Assembly: GCA_023384315.1 (NCBI GenBank)
Contig: JAHDWY010000002.1
Span: 1-24,568, forward strand
DNA: 24,568 nt
Reading direction: 5' to 3'
Origin: Candidatus Hydrogenedentota bacterium
GTDB lineage: Bacteria; Hydrogenedentota; Hydrogenedentia; Hydrogenedentales; SLHB01
Shown: positions 1 to 9,619 of the stretch, one piece after another
How positions within the stretch are numbered: the stretch's first letter is position 1
How the letters are laid out: every line of letters begins with the position of its first letter
Position numbers and translations under genes: made by a program
Notes under the pieces: model-generated
What the model was told of the DNA's origin: nothing
What the model saw: the letters and a program-made list of their open reading frames with translations, nothing else
Databases searched by the model: none

Positions 1-2075
1 CGATCGTCCGGATCGATATCTAACGTTCGCGCGTAGGCGTCGATGTAATGCGCGACATTGCGATGGTTTTGAACGACGCCTTTCGGCTTTCCGGTGGAGC
101 CGGAGGTGTAGAGGATGTATGCAGGCGATTCAGGATCGCCATTTACGCCATCGTGCGAATCCAGGTGCTCAAACGATTCGATGGCGATCACCGGACAACG
201 TTCTCCGGCGATGGCACGTGCGCGCTCCAAAGAGGTATCCGTCGTGAGCAAGGTGCCGATCTGCGCGTCTTCGATCATGAATTGGAGACGCGCCTCGGGA
301 TAGGCCGCATCCATGGGAACGTAGGTCTTACCCGCTTTCAGCGCGCCAAGGAGCACGGCAATCATGGGCGCGTCGTGTTCAAACATCAAACCGACGCGCG
401 ACCCCACGGCGTATGTCGCCTCGAAAATACCTGATGCAATCTGAGACGCGCGCCGATCCAGCTCCGCATAGGTCCAACGGTGGTTTCGCGTGTGGACCGC
501 AATCGCGTCGGGGGTCGTCGCGGCTTGCCGCTCGAAACGCCGATGGAGCGGCGTTGCGCCGTCGAATGGGTCATCGCCTACCGGAATTGACTCGCGAGCG
601 GCCAGCGGTATATGGGCGACGGATGCGTCGGCCTGCGCGCAGATCGCGTCGAGTACTGCACCCAAATCACGCAAGAACTGCTGAATCGTTGATTCTTCAA
701 AAAGGTCACGGTTGTAGACCAGCATGAGCCGGGTCGTCGCGCCGCGAGGCCGCACGTAAAGGGTTAAATCAAATTTGGACTCGGGTTCGCGGCGGTAGAC
801 GCGTTCCACGGCGATATCGCCCATGTCAAGGCCATCGCCGCCCATGTTGATCATGTTGAACAGGACTTGGAAGACGGGCGTCCGGCTGAGGTCGCGTTCG
901 GGCTGAATCTCCTCCACCAACTTTTCGAAGGGGAGGTCTTCGTGCTCGAATGCATGCAGGACCGTATCGCGCGTCCGGCGCAGGAGCTTGCGGAATGTAG
1001 GGTTTCCCTCGAACCGCGCGCGCAGGGCTACGGTGTTGACGAAGAACCCGATCATGCCCTCCGTGCCGGGGTAGCGGCGTCCGGCGACCGGCGAGCCGAC
1101 AACAAAATCATCCTGGCCGGTGTACCGGTACAAGAGCACCTCGAAGGCCGCAAGCAACGTCATGAAGAGTGTCGCGCCTTCGTCTGCGCTCAATTTGCGA
1201 AGGGCGGCGATCGTCTGCGAATCCAGTTCCAGGTACTCGCGACCGCCGCGGAACGTCTGGTATGCGGGACGGGGACGGTCTGTCGGCAGTTCAAGCGGCG
1301 GCGGCGGCCCGGCCAGTTGTTCCCGCCAGTACAGCACGCGCTCGTCCATGTCGTCGTCGAGCCAGGCGCGTTGGATACGCGCGAAGTCGGCGTACTGGAG
1401 CGGAAGCGCATCCAGATCGGGCAAGCGTCCTTCCGAGAAACTCTCGTAGTGCTCCGCCAACTCGCGCAACACGACGCGCATGCTCCACCCGTCCGCGACA
1501 ATGTGATGGAGCACGACCGACAGGACGTGCACGTCCGGCCGCAGCCGGATAAGATACGCGCGCATGAGCGGGGCATTCGACAAATCAAACGGCGTGCGCG
1601 TAAATGCGTCCACCTGTTGCCGGAGACGGCATTCCTCGTCGCCCGGGCCTTCGTCGAGCGTGCACTGGGCGACGGCGAAACTGACGTCCTGCGCGATCAC
1701 CTGCACCGGCTGGTCGTTGAACGCGGCAAAGGACGTGCGCAGCGTTTCGTGGCGTTGCACGATGGCACACAGACTTTGCTCGAGCGCGGCGACATCCAGC
1801 GCGCCCGTGAGCCGGTAGGTCAGGTGCATGTTGTACGTCGAACGGCCCGGCTCGAGCTGATCGAAGAACCAAAGGCGGCGTTGCGAATAGGAAGCCGCGG
1901 CATGCTTGCGGCGTTGGCCGAGTAACGGCGCGATCTCCGGCTTGCGCGCTTTCAATGCATTGCGCAGTTCGGCGGAGAGGCATCCTTTCGGCGCGCGCAG
2001 ACACAGCTCATCCCCTTCCGCCCAGATGTGGGCGCCCCTCGCGATGACCTCTGCAAGGAGGGCGGCCGCGGTCAT
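1..2075 (-). CDS. Nonribosomal peptide synthetase, N-terminal part (TubC docking - condensation - adenylation), cut by the window edge
   Basis: This frame is open from an ATG at 2075 to the left edge (about 691 codons). Residues 1-52 look like a TubC-type N-terminal docking domain. A condensation domain follows: C1-like SYSQRRLWFF near residue 62, catalytic HHIVADG near 190, then GFFVNT, EHEDLPFEKLVEE and RDLSRTPVFQ, the usual order of an LCL-type or acyl-accepting C domain. An adenylation domain begins near 515 and shows YTSGSTGKPKG near 655, after which the sequence ends. The substrate code lies outside the window, so the amino acid cannot be predicted. The start codon overlaps the stop of the upstream PKS (ATGA), and a strong GGAGGA Shine-Dalgarno lies 9 nt upstream, inside the PKS 3' end. 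It should accept the sulfated or hydroxylated acyl chain and condense it with an amino acid. Later domains (PCP, TE) are not visible. Confidence 0.95.
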   Translation of the reverse strand, partial: MTAAALLAEVIARGAHIWAEGDELCLRAPKGCLSAELRNALKARKPEIAPLLGQRRKHAAASYSQRRLWFFDQLEPGRSTYNMHLTYRLTGALDVAALEQSLCAIVQRHETLRTSFAAFNDQPVQVIAQDVSFAVAQCTLDEGPGDEECRLRQQVDAFTRTPFDLSNAPLMRAYLIRLRPDVHVLSVVLHHIVADGWSMRVVLRELAEHYESFSEGRLPDLDALPLQYADFARIQRAWLDDDMDERVLYWREQLAGPPPPLELPTDRPRPAYQTFRGGREYLELDSQTIAALRKLSADEGATLFMTLLAAFEVLLYRYTGQDDFVVGSPVAGRRYPGTEGMIGFFVNTVALRARFEGNPTFRKLLRRTRDTVLHAFEHEDLPFEKLVEEIQPERDLSRTPVFQVLFNMINMGGDGLDMGDIAVERVYRREPESKFDLTLYVRPRGATTRLMLVYNRDLFEESTIQQFLRDLGAVLDAICAQADASVAHIPLAARESIPVGDDPFDGATPLHRRFERQAATTPDAIAVHTRNHRWTYAELDRRASQIASGIFEATYAVGSRVGLMFEHDAPMIAVLLGALKAGKTYVPMDAAYPEARLQFMIEDAQIGTLLTTDTSLERARAIAGERCPVIAIESFEHLDSHDGVNGDPESPAYILYTSGSTGKPKGVVQNHRNVAHYIDAYARTLDIDPDD

Positions 2076-5000
2076 AAGCGCTCTTCCTCCAGTTCCTCTC
2101 CGGAACCGGCTATCACACGCGTGAGCGTTTCATTGGGCAGATCGTATTCTAGGATCGCGGAAATGCGCTGGGCCCAGTCGCCGAGACGGTTCGGCAGTTT
2201 CGCGCGCTTCCACGCGTCGGCAAGCGTCGGATCGATCGAGGTATGCTTCATGAAATTCGGATCGCCGATGGCACGTGCTTTCGCGCGCACGCCGTCGGTC
2301 ATGCGGCCTTCCCCGTAGGGATCGAGCACGGCGGGTTCGAACGGCACGTCGAGGAACGTGCACATGCCGCGCATGATGCGTTCGGGATCGGTAACGAGTT
2401 CCTCGTAGCGCACCGGGAACTGCCGCTCCTCCGGCACGCCTTTCAAGAACTCGATGGTATTCTCGTTGTGCGACGCCCACACCTCTTCCGCGAGCAGATA
2501 GGGATCGGCATGACCGAAGTCGAACATCTTCCCCGTACGATTCTTCACGTAGGATTCGATGACCGCGTAGGGATGGCGGTAGAGATAGATATACTTCGGG
2601 TTTTCAAAGAGATCCTCGGCGCGCTCCATGGTCTCGCGGCGGCCGGTGTAGGTCGGCGACTTGTCCACGAGCAGCTTGGGCGCCACGCTTTCCTGAAGCT
2701 GTGTGAACACGTCCTGGATGAGCGTGTCCTCCGCGAACATGCGTTCGATAAGCGCTTCCGCGGCGTCGGCATCGAGTCCCTGGGCTTCCATGAACGCGCG
2801 CTGAAGTCCGTCACCGAGGTAGTTGCCTTCGCCGAGGAACGTGCGGCGATCCTTCATGGAATGGAAATGAAGGATGTGCAATTCCGGCGGGCTGAAGAGC
2901 TGCGGGTGCCCTGCGAGCATCACACGCAATAGCGTTGAGCCGGACCGCGGCGCGGACAGCAAAAACGCGCAGGGCGGGTTCTTCCGTTCCGGTTTGGGCG
3001 GAGCGACGATCTTGCCCCTGGCCTTGTTGATGTTGGCTTGAATGAAGCCTTCCGGCGGCGGCGCTTCGCCTTCGCGCTTGCGCTGCATGATATCCAGCTC
3101 GGTGCCGATGTACTCGGCAAGACCCGCCAGCGAGGGCTGCTCAAATACCTCCCGAGGATGAATGCGGATCTTCAGATCGCGACCGAGATTGCGAATCAGG
3201 TCCATGACCATGATGGAATCGAGACCGAGATTGACCACGTTCTGGTCCACCGGCACCGCCGCGGGATCGGTGTGAAGCACTTCGCCGATCGAATTGCACA
3301 GTTGCTGTTCGATGAGCTTCCGGCGCGCCTCGCCTTCGGACTCGAGGATCTGCTTGCACCGCTCGCTCGGCACGGCGGACTTCTTCGCTTGGCCCGCGAC
3401 TTTGGACAGGAAGGGCGTGCCGTCCCCAGTGTCGAAGAGGGACTGAAGTGCCGGCCAGTCAGCGTCGACGACACCAACCTGCGCAAGATCGCGATCGAGA
3501 AGCATACCGAACGCGGCGAGACCTTCATCGGGATCGATGCTGGCAATGCCTTGTTGCGCAAGACGACCGCCGCGATCCGGCTGGGCCGCCATGCCCACTT
3601 CGGCCCATGGACCCCAGTTGATGCTGAGCGCGGGCAAACCGTTCGCGCGACGATGGACGGCCAGGGCGTCGAGGTACGCGTTCGCCGCGGCGTAGTTCCC
3701 CTGCCCCACGGAACCGAACATGGACGCGGCCGAGGAGAACAACACGAAGAAGTCGAGTCCCGTGTCCGCGAAGGCGCGGTGAAGATTCCACGCGCCTGCG
3801 ACTTTCGAGCGGCCTACGGTTTCGAAGGACGCGGGGTCCATGTCGTGGATGAGCTGATCGTCGAGTACGCCCGCGGCGTGAATGACGCCACGAATCGCCG
3901 GCCACTGTTCATCGCGGTATTGCGTCAGAAACGCGGTGAACCGCGCGGCGTCCGACACGTCAACCGCGGCGACGTGCACGGATGCTCCCGCGGCCTCGAG
4001 TTCGCGAACGGCGGCGATATTCTGACCGGCGCGGCACGCGGGATCGACCTTTGACCAGTCGTTGCGCGGCGGCAAGGCCGTGCGCGCCAGCAGTACGAGG
4101 CGGCGCGCGCCGTTTTGCACCAGCCAATGCGCCAACTTGATTCCGAGGCCACCGAACCCGCCCGTGATCAAATACGCGCCATCGGCGCGAAACGCTACGT
4201 GCGGCGACACCTCAGTCTCAGCAAGGGGACTTACGCGCGCCCCGAAGCGATTTGCCGCTCGCAGGGCGACCATGCTCTCGCCATCGTGCGCGAGCAATTC
4301 GTCGGCCAGGCTCGAAACAGGGCGATCTTTCGCCACGTCGATCAACTTACCCATCACGTCCGGGTGTTCCAGCGCGATGCACCGGCCGAGCGCCCACAAT
4401 GGGGCCTGCGAAAGATTAGGCAGTTCGCCTTCGGCAATCGCCTGGGCGGATTGCGTCACGATGTACAGGCGCGGTGCGGTCGTCGCGAGCGCGCGTTTCG
4501 CGAGCGCTTGTGCGACGAGTAATGTGCTGCGGCAAGTTGCCGCAAATTCGTCGAGTGCCTTGTTTCCATCTTCAGCTTCGGTTCGAGCGCACTTCGGCAA
4601 TACAATCACGCCGGGGCGACCGGTGCCATTCGCGTTGAAGGCGACGTCCAGGCTCTTGTCGATATCTTCCGCACGGACCGATCCGGCGGCCGTTGCAGCA
4701 AGTCCGCGCGCGGTGAGTTCGGCGACAAGTCCGCGCGAGAATTCGTCGTCTTCACCGAACACCAGCCAAGGGCCTGAGTCGTTCGTTCGCGCGGCTTCGG
4801 GAAGCGATTCCCACGCTACCGTGTGGAACCAGCCTGCAAGTTTGGCGCGTTGCTCTTCGCTGATTGCTGTGGATGTCGCGCCATCGCTGACCCGGCCGCC
4901 CAAGGCCTGAACGATGTCGTTCGACGCACCGGGCTTTACCGTGAACCAATGGCGCTTGAGTTCGAATGGGTACGTCGGCAGGGCAACGCGACGGCGCGGA

Positions 5001-8000
5001 TGATCCGTATCGAAGGCCTGCCAGTCGAGTTCGACGCCGTTGACCTGCAAGGTCGCAGCGGCGGTAAGCAACGTGCGCCAGTTGTCCGCGTCTTTGCCGA
5101 GCGAAGGAAGCCAAGTCGCTTCTGTGTCCGGCAGGCATCGGCGGCCCATGCCGATAAGGGTGTTGGCCGGGCCAACCTCGAGGAACACCGATACGCCATG
5201 ATCGGCGAGGGCCTTCATGCCGCCTTCGAACAGCACGGCGTCGCGAATATGATCGCGCCAGTATTCGGCGTCCAGCGTCTCCCCGCATTCGAGCGTCTTG
5301 CCGGTGCGGTTCGACACAAGCGGAATGGTGAGCGGCTGGTAGCGGACTTCTTTGGCCACCGCGTGGAACGCATCGAGTATCGGGTCCATCAAGGGCGAGT
5401 GGAAGGCGTGGGACACGGTCATCTTGGTGCACCGGACGTCTTGAGCGGAGAACTGTTCGACGATGGCATCGAGCGCGTCGCCCACGCCGGACACAACGAC
5501 CAGGTTCGGACCATTCACGGCGGCAATCGACAGGGCCTTCTCCTGCCCTTTGAGCGCGGCGGCGACTGTCTTGTGATCCGAGAAGATGGCCGCCATCTTT
5601 CCGCCGGCCGGAAGCGACTGGATGAGGCGCCCGCGTTCCGCGATGAGCCGCAGTCCGTCTTCCAGACTGAACATACCGGCGAGGCACGCGGCGGCATACT
5701 CGCCGACGCTGTGGCCAATCACGTAGTCAGGAGTTATGCCCCAGGAGCGCCAGAGTTCCGCGAGCGCATACTCAAGCGCGAAGAGCGCCGGTTGCGTGTA
5801 CGCGGTTTCGTTGATGGGTGATTCGGCCCCCTCCCCTGGGTACAGGATGGAGAGCAGCGGCTGCTCCAAATAGGGCCGGAGAATCGCGTCGCAACGGTCG
5901 ATGGTCGCCCGGAACGCCGGTTCGGTTTCGTAGAGTTGCCGTCCCATTCCGGCGAACTGGGCGCCCTGTCCCGTAAACAGGAACGCAAGCTTCGGCCGGA
6001 ATCCGGAGCGCACCGTGCCACGGATGACATTGGGCGCGGCTTCACCTTGCGCAAAACGGTTGAGCGCGTCGCGTAGCACATTTCCGGAGCCTTCGGTTTC
6101 CAACGGTTCCGTGAGAATGGCCAGGCGCTGTTCGAAAACGCAGCGCGTCGTGTTTGTGGAATAACAGAGGTCCCGGATCGCGGCGGCATCCTGAAGATCG
6201 CGGGACGCGTAGGAACCTGCAAGTTTCTGCAGGGCCGTTTCCGTGCGCGCGGACAGAGTCAGCACGTGGCGGGGCCGATCGGACTGCGAAGTCTCAGCGT
6301 GCGCGGGGGTCACAGGCGCTTCTTCAAGCACAACATGACTGTTCGCGCCGCCGAACCCGAAGGCGCTGACTCCGGCGAGTCGGCGTTTCGATCCGCGCGG
6401 CCAGGGCAGCGGTGCCGTCGGAATCTGGTACCGGGTCTCGTCCAGCTTGATAAGCGGGTTTACCTTGTCCAGGTGCAGATGCGGCGGAATTGTCTCGTGC
6501 TGCAGCGCGAGGACGGCCTTGATAAGCCCAACGATGCCTGCCGCGGGCTCCAGGTGCCCCACGTTCGTCTTGGCCGAAGCAATGGCGCAGGTGTTGCCTT
6601 CGTCACGTCCGTCGGACAGGACCGTTTGAATCGATTCAATCTCGATGGGATCGCCAAGCGAAGTGCCCGTACCGTGGGCTTCAAGGTAGGAGATCTCCGA
6701 AGGCGCGACGGCAGCGTTCTCCAATGCGGCGCGAATCACCGCCTGTTGGGCCTTCGTACTTGGCGCGGTGAGGCCGTTGCTGTGCCCGACGTGATTCACC
6801 GCCGTTCCGCGGACGACCGCGAGCACGTTGTCACCGTCGGCCAAGGCGTCGGATAGGCGCTTCAACACGACCAACCCGCATCCTTCGCTGCGCACGTAGC
6901 CGTTCGCCGCCGCGTCGAAAGCCTTACACCGCCCGTCCGGCGCAAGCATGCGCGCCTGCGACAAGGCAATGGTCGCCAGCGGCGACAGGATGACGCTCAC
7001 GCCACCGGCGAGGGCGACGTTACATTCGCGGTCGCGCAGGCTCTGGCAGGCCTGATGCAAAGCAACCAGTGCGGATGAACAGGCGGTATCGACGGAGACG
7101 CTGGGACCACGCAGGTCGAGCAAATAGGAGAGACGGTTCGACGCGATGGACTGCGTGTTGCCGGTGGCAACGTAGGCGTCGTTCTCCGCGCCGAGCAGCA
7201 GTTGAAGTTGCATGTAGTCGATGGACGAAACGCCGATGAAGGTGCCCGTGGCCGAACCGGCTAGACGGTCGGCGCGGACGCCGGCATTTTCAAAGGCCTC
7301 CCAGGCCACGTGTAAAAGCAATCGCTGTTGGGGATCCATACTGGCCGCTTCACGGGGGGAGATGTTAAAGAACGCGGCGTCGAACTTATCAACGTCCTCT
7401 ACGAAGCCGCCCCACTTCGTGATCATGCGGCCCGGCGTTGCCAGATCGGGATCGTACAGCGTATCGAAGTTCCAGCGATCCGCGGGAATCTCCCGTATCG
7501 CATCGCCACCATCGCGCAGCAACTCCCAGAACGCGTCCGGGTTCTTCGCGCCGGGAAACCGGCAACTCATACCGACGATGGCGATGGGTTCACCGTGGGT
7601 GCGGGAATTCGTATTCGTCGCGTCCGGCGACCACGTGCCGGAAAGATGGCGGGCCAGGGCGTCGATACAGGGATACTCGTAGACCAAAGTGGGCGAAAGC
7701 GTGCGCCCGACGACGCGCTCCATATCGGCCGCGAGTTCGACAGCGGCCATGGAATGGAGCCCGAGGCTCGAGAAGGGCTGGCGGATGTCCACCTGTGCCG
7801 CGTCGACGTTCAGCCGAAGGGCGATGCGGTGCGCGAGATACTCGCGCAGGTGCAGGTAACTCTTGCCCGCATTCGCCGACGCCGCATGCGGCACGTTCGC
7901 TGGAACCCGATCGTCAGCCGAGGCATCGGCGATCGATCTGCCGACCAGGGGCAGCGATTCGTCCAGAAACGCTTTGCGGCATGCGCGGCGCTGAATCTTG

Positions 8001-9619
8001 CCGCTCGACGTTTTCGGAATCGACCCCGGTTGAACCAGCAGCACTGCATGCACCGGCACTTCGTGCTGCTCGCCAACCGCCGCGCGAATCGTAGCCGCAA
8101 CCTGCTCCACATCCAGCCCATCGACGGCATCGCGCGCGACTTCCTGGGCGACGACGAGCAATTCGCCGCGTGCGTCTTCAATCGCGAAAGCCGCTCCGCA
8201 TCCCGGGCGCAGCGCGGGATGGCACGATTCGACCGTGAGTTCGATGTCCTGGGGATAATAGTTGATCCCGCGAATGATGATGAGATCTTTGAGACGCCCC
8301 GCAACGAAGAGTTCTCCGGCCTGCAGGATTCCGAGATCGCCGGTGCGCAGGTAAGGGCCTTCGCCGCCATCCGCAAGGGTTCCCCAGAAGGTGGCGGCCG
8401 TCTCGTCGGGGCGGTTCCAATAGCCCGACGCGACGCTGGGCCCTTTCACCCAAATCTCGCCGACCTCACCATCCGGACGGGGCAGGCAAGTATCGGGCGC
8501 GACGATTCGAACATCCTGATCGGCTGCTGGAGAACCGCAGCCCACAAGCGTCCGAATCCGTGCGTTGTCTTCCGGGAACTCGCGTACCGCCATGCTGCCG
8601 CCGCGACGCGCAAACGATACCGCAAGCGTGGCTTCGGCAAGGCCGTAACAAGGGAGAAACGCGTGGCTCCGGAATCCGGCGGAATTGAATTTCTGCGCAA
8701 AGGCGTCCAGCGTACCCGGCCGAATCGGTTCCGCGCCGTTAAACGCCACGCGCCATGCGCTCAGGTCCAAAGCGTCTCTATCGTCGTTGCTAATCTTGTC
8801 CACGCAAAGTTGATAGGCAAAATTTGGCCCGCCGCTGACGGTCGCGCGCCGCTGGCTCAAGGCTTGCAACCACGAGGCGGGTTGCTTCAGGAAGTGCAAG
8901 GGCGACATAAGCGTCGAATCGCAACCGACAAAGGGCGGAATCAGCACGCCCGCCAGCAAACCCATGTCATGGAACTGGGGCAGCCAACTGAGCACATGAT
9001 CGTCCGCGGAAAGCCCCGTCGCTTCGCGTATGTAAGCGCAGTTGTGAAGCAAATTGCCGTGGGTCACCATCACGCCCTTCGGCGCTGATGTGGAACCCGA
9101 AGTGTATTGCAGGAACGCGAGATCCGTTGGCGCGACATCGGGGTTGCGCCACGCGTCCGGGTCAGCTTCACTGGCGTCGGTCGCGACCCAACGCAACCCC
9201 GCAAGCGCGGGTTGCTCCTGGAGCAGCATCTGCGCCGCTGCCAGGTACTCCGAAGTGGTTAACGCCAGCGTCGCCTGGGCGTCCGCAAACATCGCGAGGA
9301 GCCGCCCGAGCGTCCTTCCGGGGCGTGGAGGATAGGCAGGGACCGCCGTAACACCGGCGTAGAGGCAGGCGTAAAATGCGACGTTGAACTCAATGCCGGG
9401 TGCAAAGAACAAGAGGGCGCGATCGCCCGGTTTGCTGACGAACTGAAGTTCCGCCGCAACGGTGCGCACACGCTCTTCGAATTCGTGGTAGCAGACGTTA
9501 TGCGTTATGTCTGATCCGGAAGCGATTAGCGAGAAGATTATGGAATCCGGTTGCGCCGCTGTCCGCTCGGCGAGAACATCGATGAAGTTCCGGGTTCTGC
9601 TCAGGGGAAACTTCTCCAA
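2072..9619 (-). CDS. Hybrid FAAL-ACP-KS-AT-KR-ACP-sulfotransferase polyketide synthase
   Basis: A 2515-residue type I PKS. Domains in order: fatty acyl-AMP ligase (about 1-560; YTSGSTSAPKG at 172-182, GRLKDLIIIRG near 441, IPKTSSGK near 534); ACP1 (590-660, Ser623 in GLHS); KS (677-1100; Cys847 in DTACSSA, His982, His1022); AT (1210-1500; Ser1304 in GHSVGE, HAFH at 1404-1407, the malonyl-CoA signature); KR (structural half about 1600-1800, catalytic half 1814-2010; TGGFGGLG, LDD at 1919-1921 indicating B type, Ser1963, Tyr1976, Asn1980); ACP2 (2100-2175, Ser2135); sulfotransferase (about 2215-2495; PAPS-binding SAPRSGSTLL at 2222 and YLYRHPYAVIES near 2345). No DH, ER or TE is present. The layout matches cyanobacterial olefin synthases minus the terminal TE. 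The acidic C-terminus (EELEEERL) resembles a docking motif. The start is uncertain: TTG at 9619, just after an in-frame stop, or CTG at 9604 behind GGAG. Confidence 0.96.
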   Translation of the reverse strand: MEKFPLSRTRNFIDVLAERTAAQPDSIIFSLIASGSDITHNVCYHEFEERVRTVAAELQFVSKPGDRALLFFAPGIEFNVAFYACLYAGVTAVPAYPPRPGRTLGRLLAMFADAQATLALTTSEYLAAAQMLLQEQPALAGLRWVATDASEADPDAWRNPDVAPTDLAFLQYTSGSTSAPKGVMVTHGNLLHNCAYIREATGLSADDHVLSWLPQFHDMGLLAGVLIPPFVGCDSTLMSPLHFLKQPASWLQALSQRRATVSGGPNFAYQLCVDKISNDDRDALDLSAWRVAFNGAEPIRPGTLDAFAQKFNSAGFRSHAFLPCYGLAEATLAVSFARRGGSMAVREFPEDNARIRTLVGCGSPAADQDVRIVAPDTCLPRPDGEVGEIWVKGPSVASGYWNRPDETAATFWGTLADGGEGPYLRTGDLGILQAGELFVAGRLKDLIIIRGINYYPQDIELTVESCHPALRPGCGAAFAIEDARGELLVVAQEVARDAVDGLDVEQVAATIRAAVGEQHEVPVHAVLLVQPGSIPKTSSGKIQRRACRKAFLDESLPLVGRSIADASADDRVPANVPHAASANAGKSYLHLREYLAHRIALRLNVDAAQVDIRQPFSSLGLHSMAAVELAADMERVVGRTLSPTLVYEYPCIDALARHLSGTWSPDATNTNSRTHGEPIAIVGMSCRFPGAKNPDAFWELLRDGGDAIREIPADRWNFDTLYDPDLATPGRMITKWGGFVEDVDKFDAAFFNISPREAASMDPQQRLLLHVAWEAFENAGVRADRLAGSATGTFIGVSSIDYMQLQLLLGAENDAYVATGNTQSIASNRLSYLLDLRGPSVSVDTACSSALVALHQACQSLRDRECNVALAGGVSVILSPLATIALSQARMLAPDGRCKAFDAAANGYVRSEGCGLVVLKRLSDALADGDNVLAVVRGTAVNHVGHSNGLTAPSTKAQQAVIRAALENAAVAPSEISYLEAHGTGTSLGDPIEIESIQTVLSDGRDEGNTCAIASAKTNVGHLEPAAGIVGLIKAVLALQHETIPPHLHLDKVNPLIKLDETRYQIPTAPLPWPRGSKRRLAGVSAFGFGGANSHVVLEEAPVTPAHAETSQSDRPRHVLTLSARTETALQKLAGSYASRDLQDAAAIRDLCYSTNTTRCVFEQRLAILTEPLETEGSGNVLRDALNRFAQGEAAPNVIRGTVRSGFRPKLAFLFTGQGAQFAGMGRQLYETEPAFRATIDRCDAILRPYLEQPLLSILYPGEGAESPINETAYTQPALFALEYALAELWRSWGITPDYVIGHSVGEYAAACLAGMFSLEDGLRLIAERGRLIQSLPAGGKMAAIFSDHKTVAAALKGQEKALSIAAVNGPNLVVVSGVGDALDAIVEQFSAQDVRCTKMTVSHAFHSPLMDPILDAFHAVAKEVRYQPLTIPLVSNRTGKTLECGETLDAEYWRDHIRDAVLFEGGMKALADHGVSVFLEVGPANTLIGMGRRCLPDTEATWLPSLGKDADNWRTLLTAAATLQVNGVELDWQAFDTDHPRRRVALPTYPFELKRHWFTVKPGASNDIVQALGGRVSDGATSTAISEEQRAKLAGWFHTVAWESLPEAARTNDSGPWLVFGEDDEFSRGLVAELTARGLAATAAGSVRAEDIDKSLDVAFNANGTGRPGVIVLPKCARTEAEDGNKALDEFAATCRSTLLVAQALAKRALATTAPRLYIVTQSAQAIAEGELPNLSQAPLWALGRCIALEHPDVMGKLIDVAKDRPVSSLADELLAHDGESMVALRAANRFGARVSPLAETEVSPHVAFRADGAYLITGGFGGLGIKLAHWLVQNGARRLVLLARTALPPRNDWSKVDPACRAGQNIAAVRELEAAGASVHVAAVDVSDAARFTAFLTQYRDEQWPAIRGVIHAAGVLDDQLIHDMDPASFETVGRSKVAGAWNLHRAFADTGLDFFVLFSSAASMFGSVGQGNYAAANAYLDALAVHRRANGLPALSINWGPWAEVGMAAQPDRGGRLAQQGIASIDPDEGLAAFGMLLDRDLAQVGVVDADWPALQSLFDTGDGTPFLSKVAGQAKKSAVPSERCKQILESEGEARRKLIEQQLCNSIGEVLHTDPAAVPVDQNVVNLGLDSIMVMDLIRNLGRDLKIRIHPREVFEQPSLAGLAEYIGTELDIMQRKREGEAPPPEGFIQANINKARGKIVAPPKPERKNPPCAFLLSAPRSGSTLLRVMLAGHPQLFSPPELHILHFHSMKDRRTFLGEGNYLGDGLQRAFMEAQGLDADAAEALIERMFAEDTLIQDVFTQLQESVAPKLLVDKSPTYTGRRETMERAEDLFENPKYIYLYRHPYAVIESYVKNRTGKMFDFGHADPYLLAEEVWASHNENTIEFLKGVPEERQFPVRYEELVTDPERIMRGMCTFLDVPFEPAVLDPYGEGRMTDGVRAKARAIGDPNFMKHTSIDPTLADAWKRAKLPNRLGDWAQRISAILEYDLPNETLTRVIAGSGEELEEERL
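2085..2090 (-). promoter_or_regulatory. Strong ribosome binding site for the NRPS, inside the PKS 3' end
   Basis: On the minus strand GGAGGA lies 9 nt before the ATG at 2075, within the last codons of the PKS. With the 4-nt ATGA stop/start overlap this indicates coupled translation of the two megaenzymes, and it fixes the NRPS start. Confidence 0.8.
9602..9619 (-). promoter_or_regulatory. Ambiguous translation start zone of the PKS
   Basis: An in-frame TGA at 9632-9634 limits the N-terminus. The first possible start is TTG at 9619, with no good Shine-Dalgarno ahead of it. A GGAG at 9614-9617 lies 9 nt before a CTG at 9604, giving a second candidate. No ATG exists before the conserved FAAL N-terminus (NFIDVL), so initiation must use a rare codon. 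The difference is only five residues. Confidence 0.55.

Noticed and set aside
867..1925. A plus-strand open frame of 352 codons near the left edge
   Set aside because: It lies antisense to the condensation domain of the NRPS, which carries all expected motifs.
2215..2495. A thioesterase domain at the C-terminus of the PKS or in the visible NRPS part
   Set aside because: No GxSxG hydrolase motif follows the sulfotransferase, and the NRPS starts directly with a docking and a condensation domain.
7328..9088. A long plus-strand open frame (586 codons) opposite the PKS
   Set aside because: It is Arg-rich, shows no domain and lies antisense to clear FAAL, ACP and KS motifs. It is a by-product of the high GC content.
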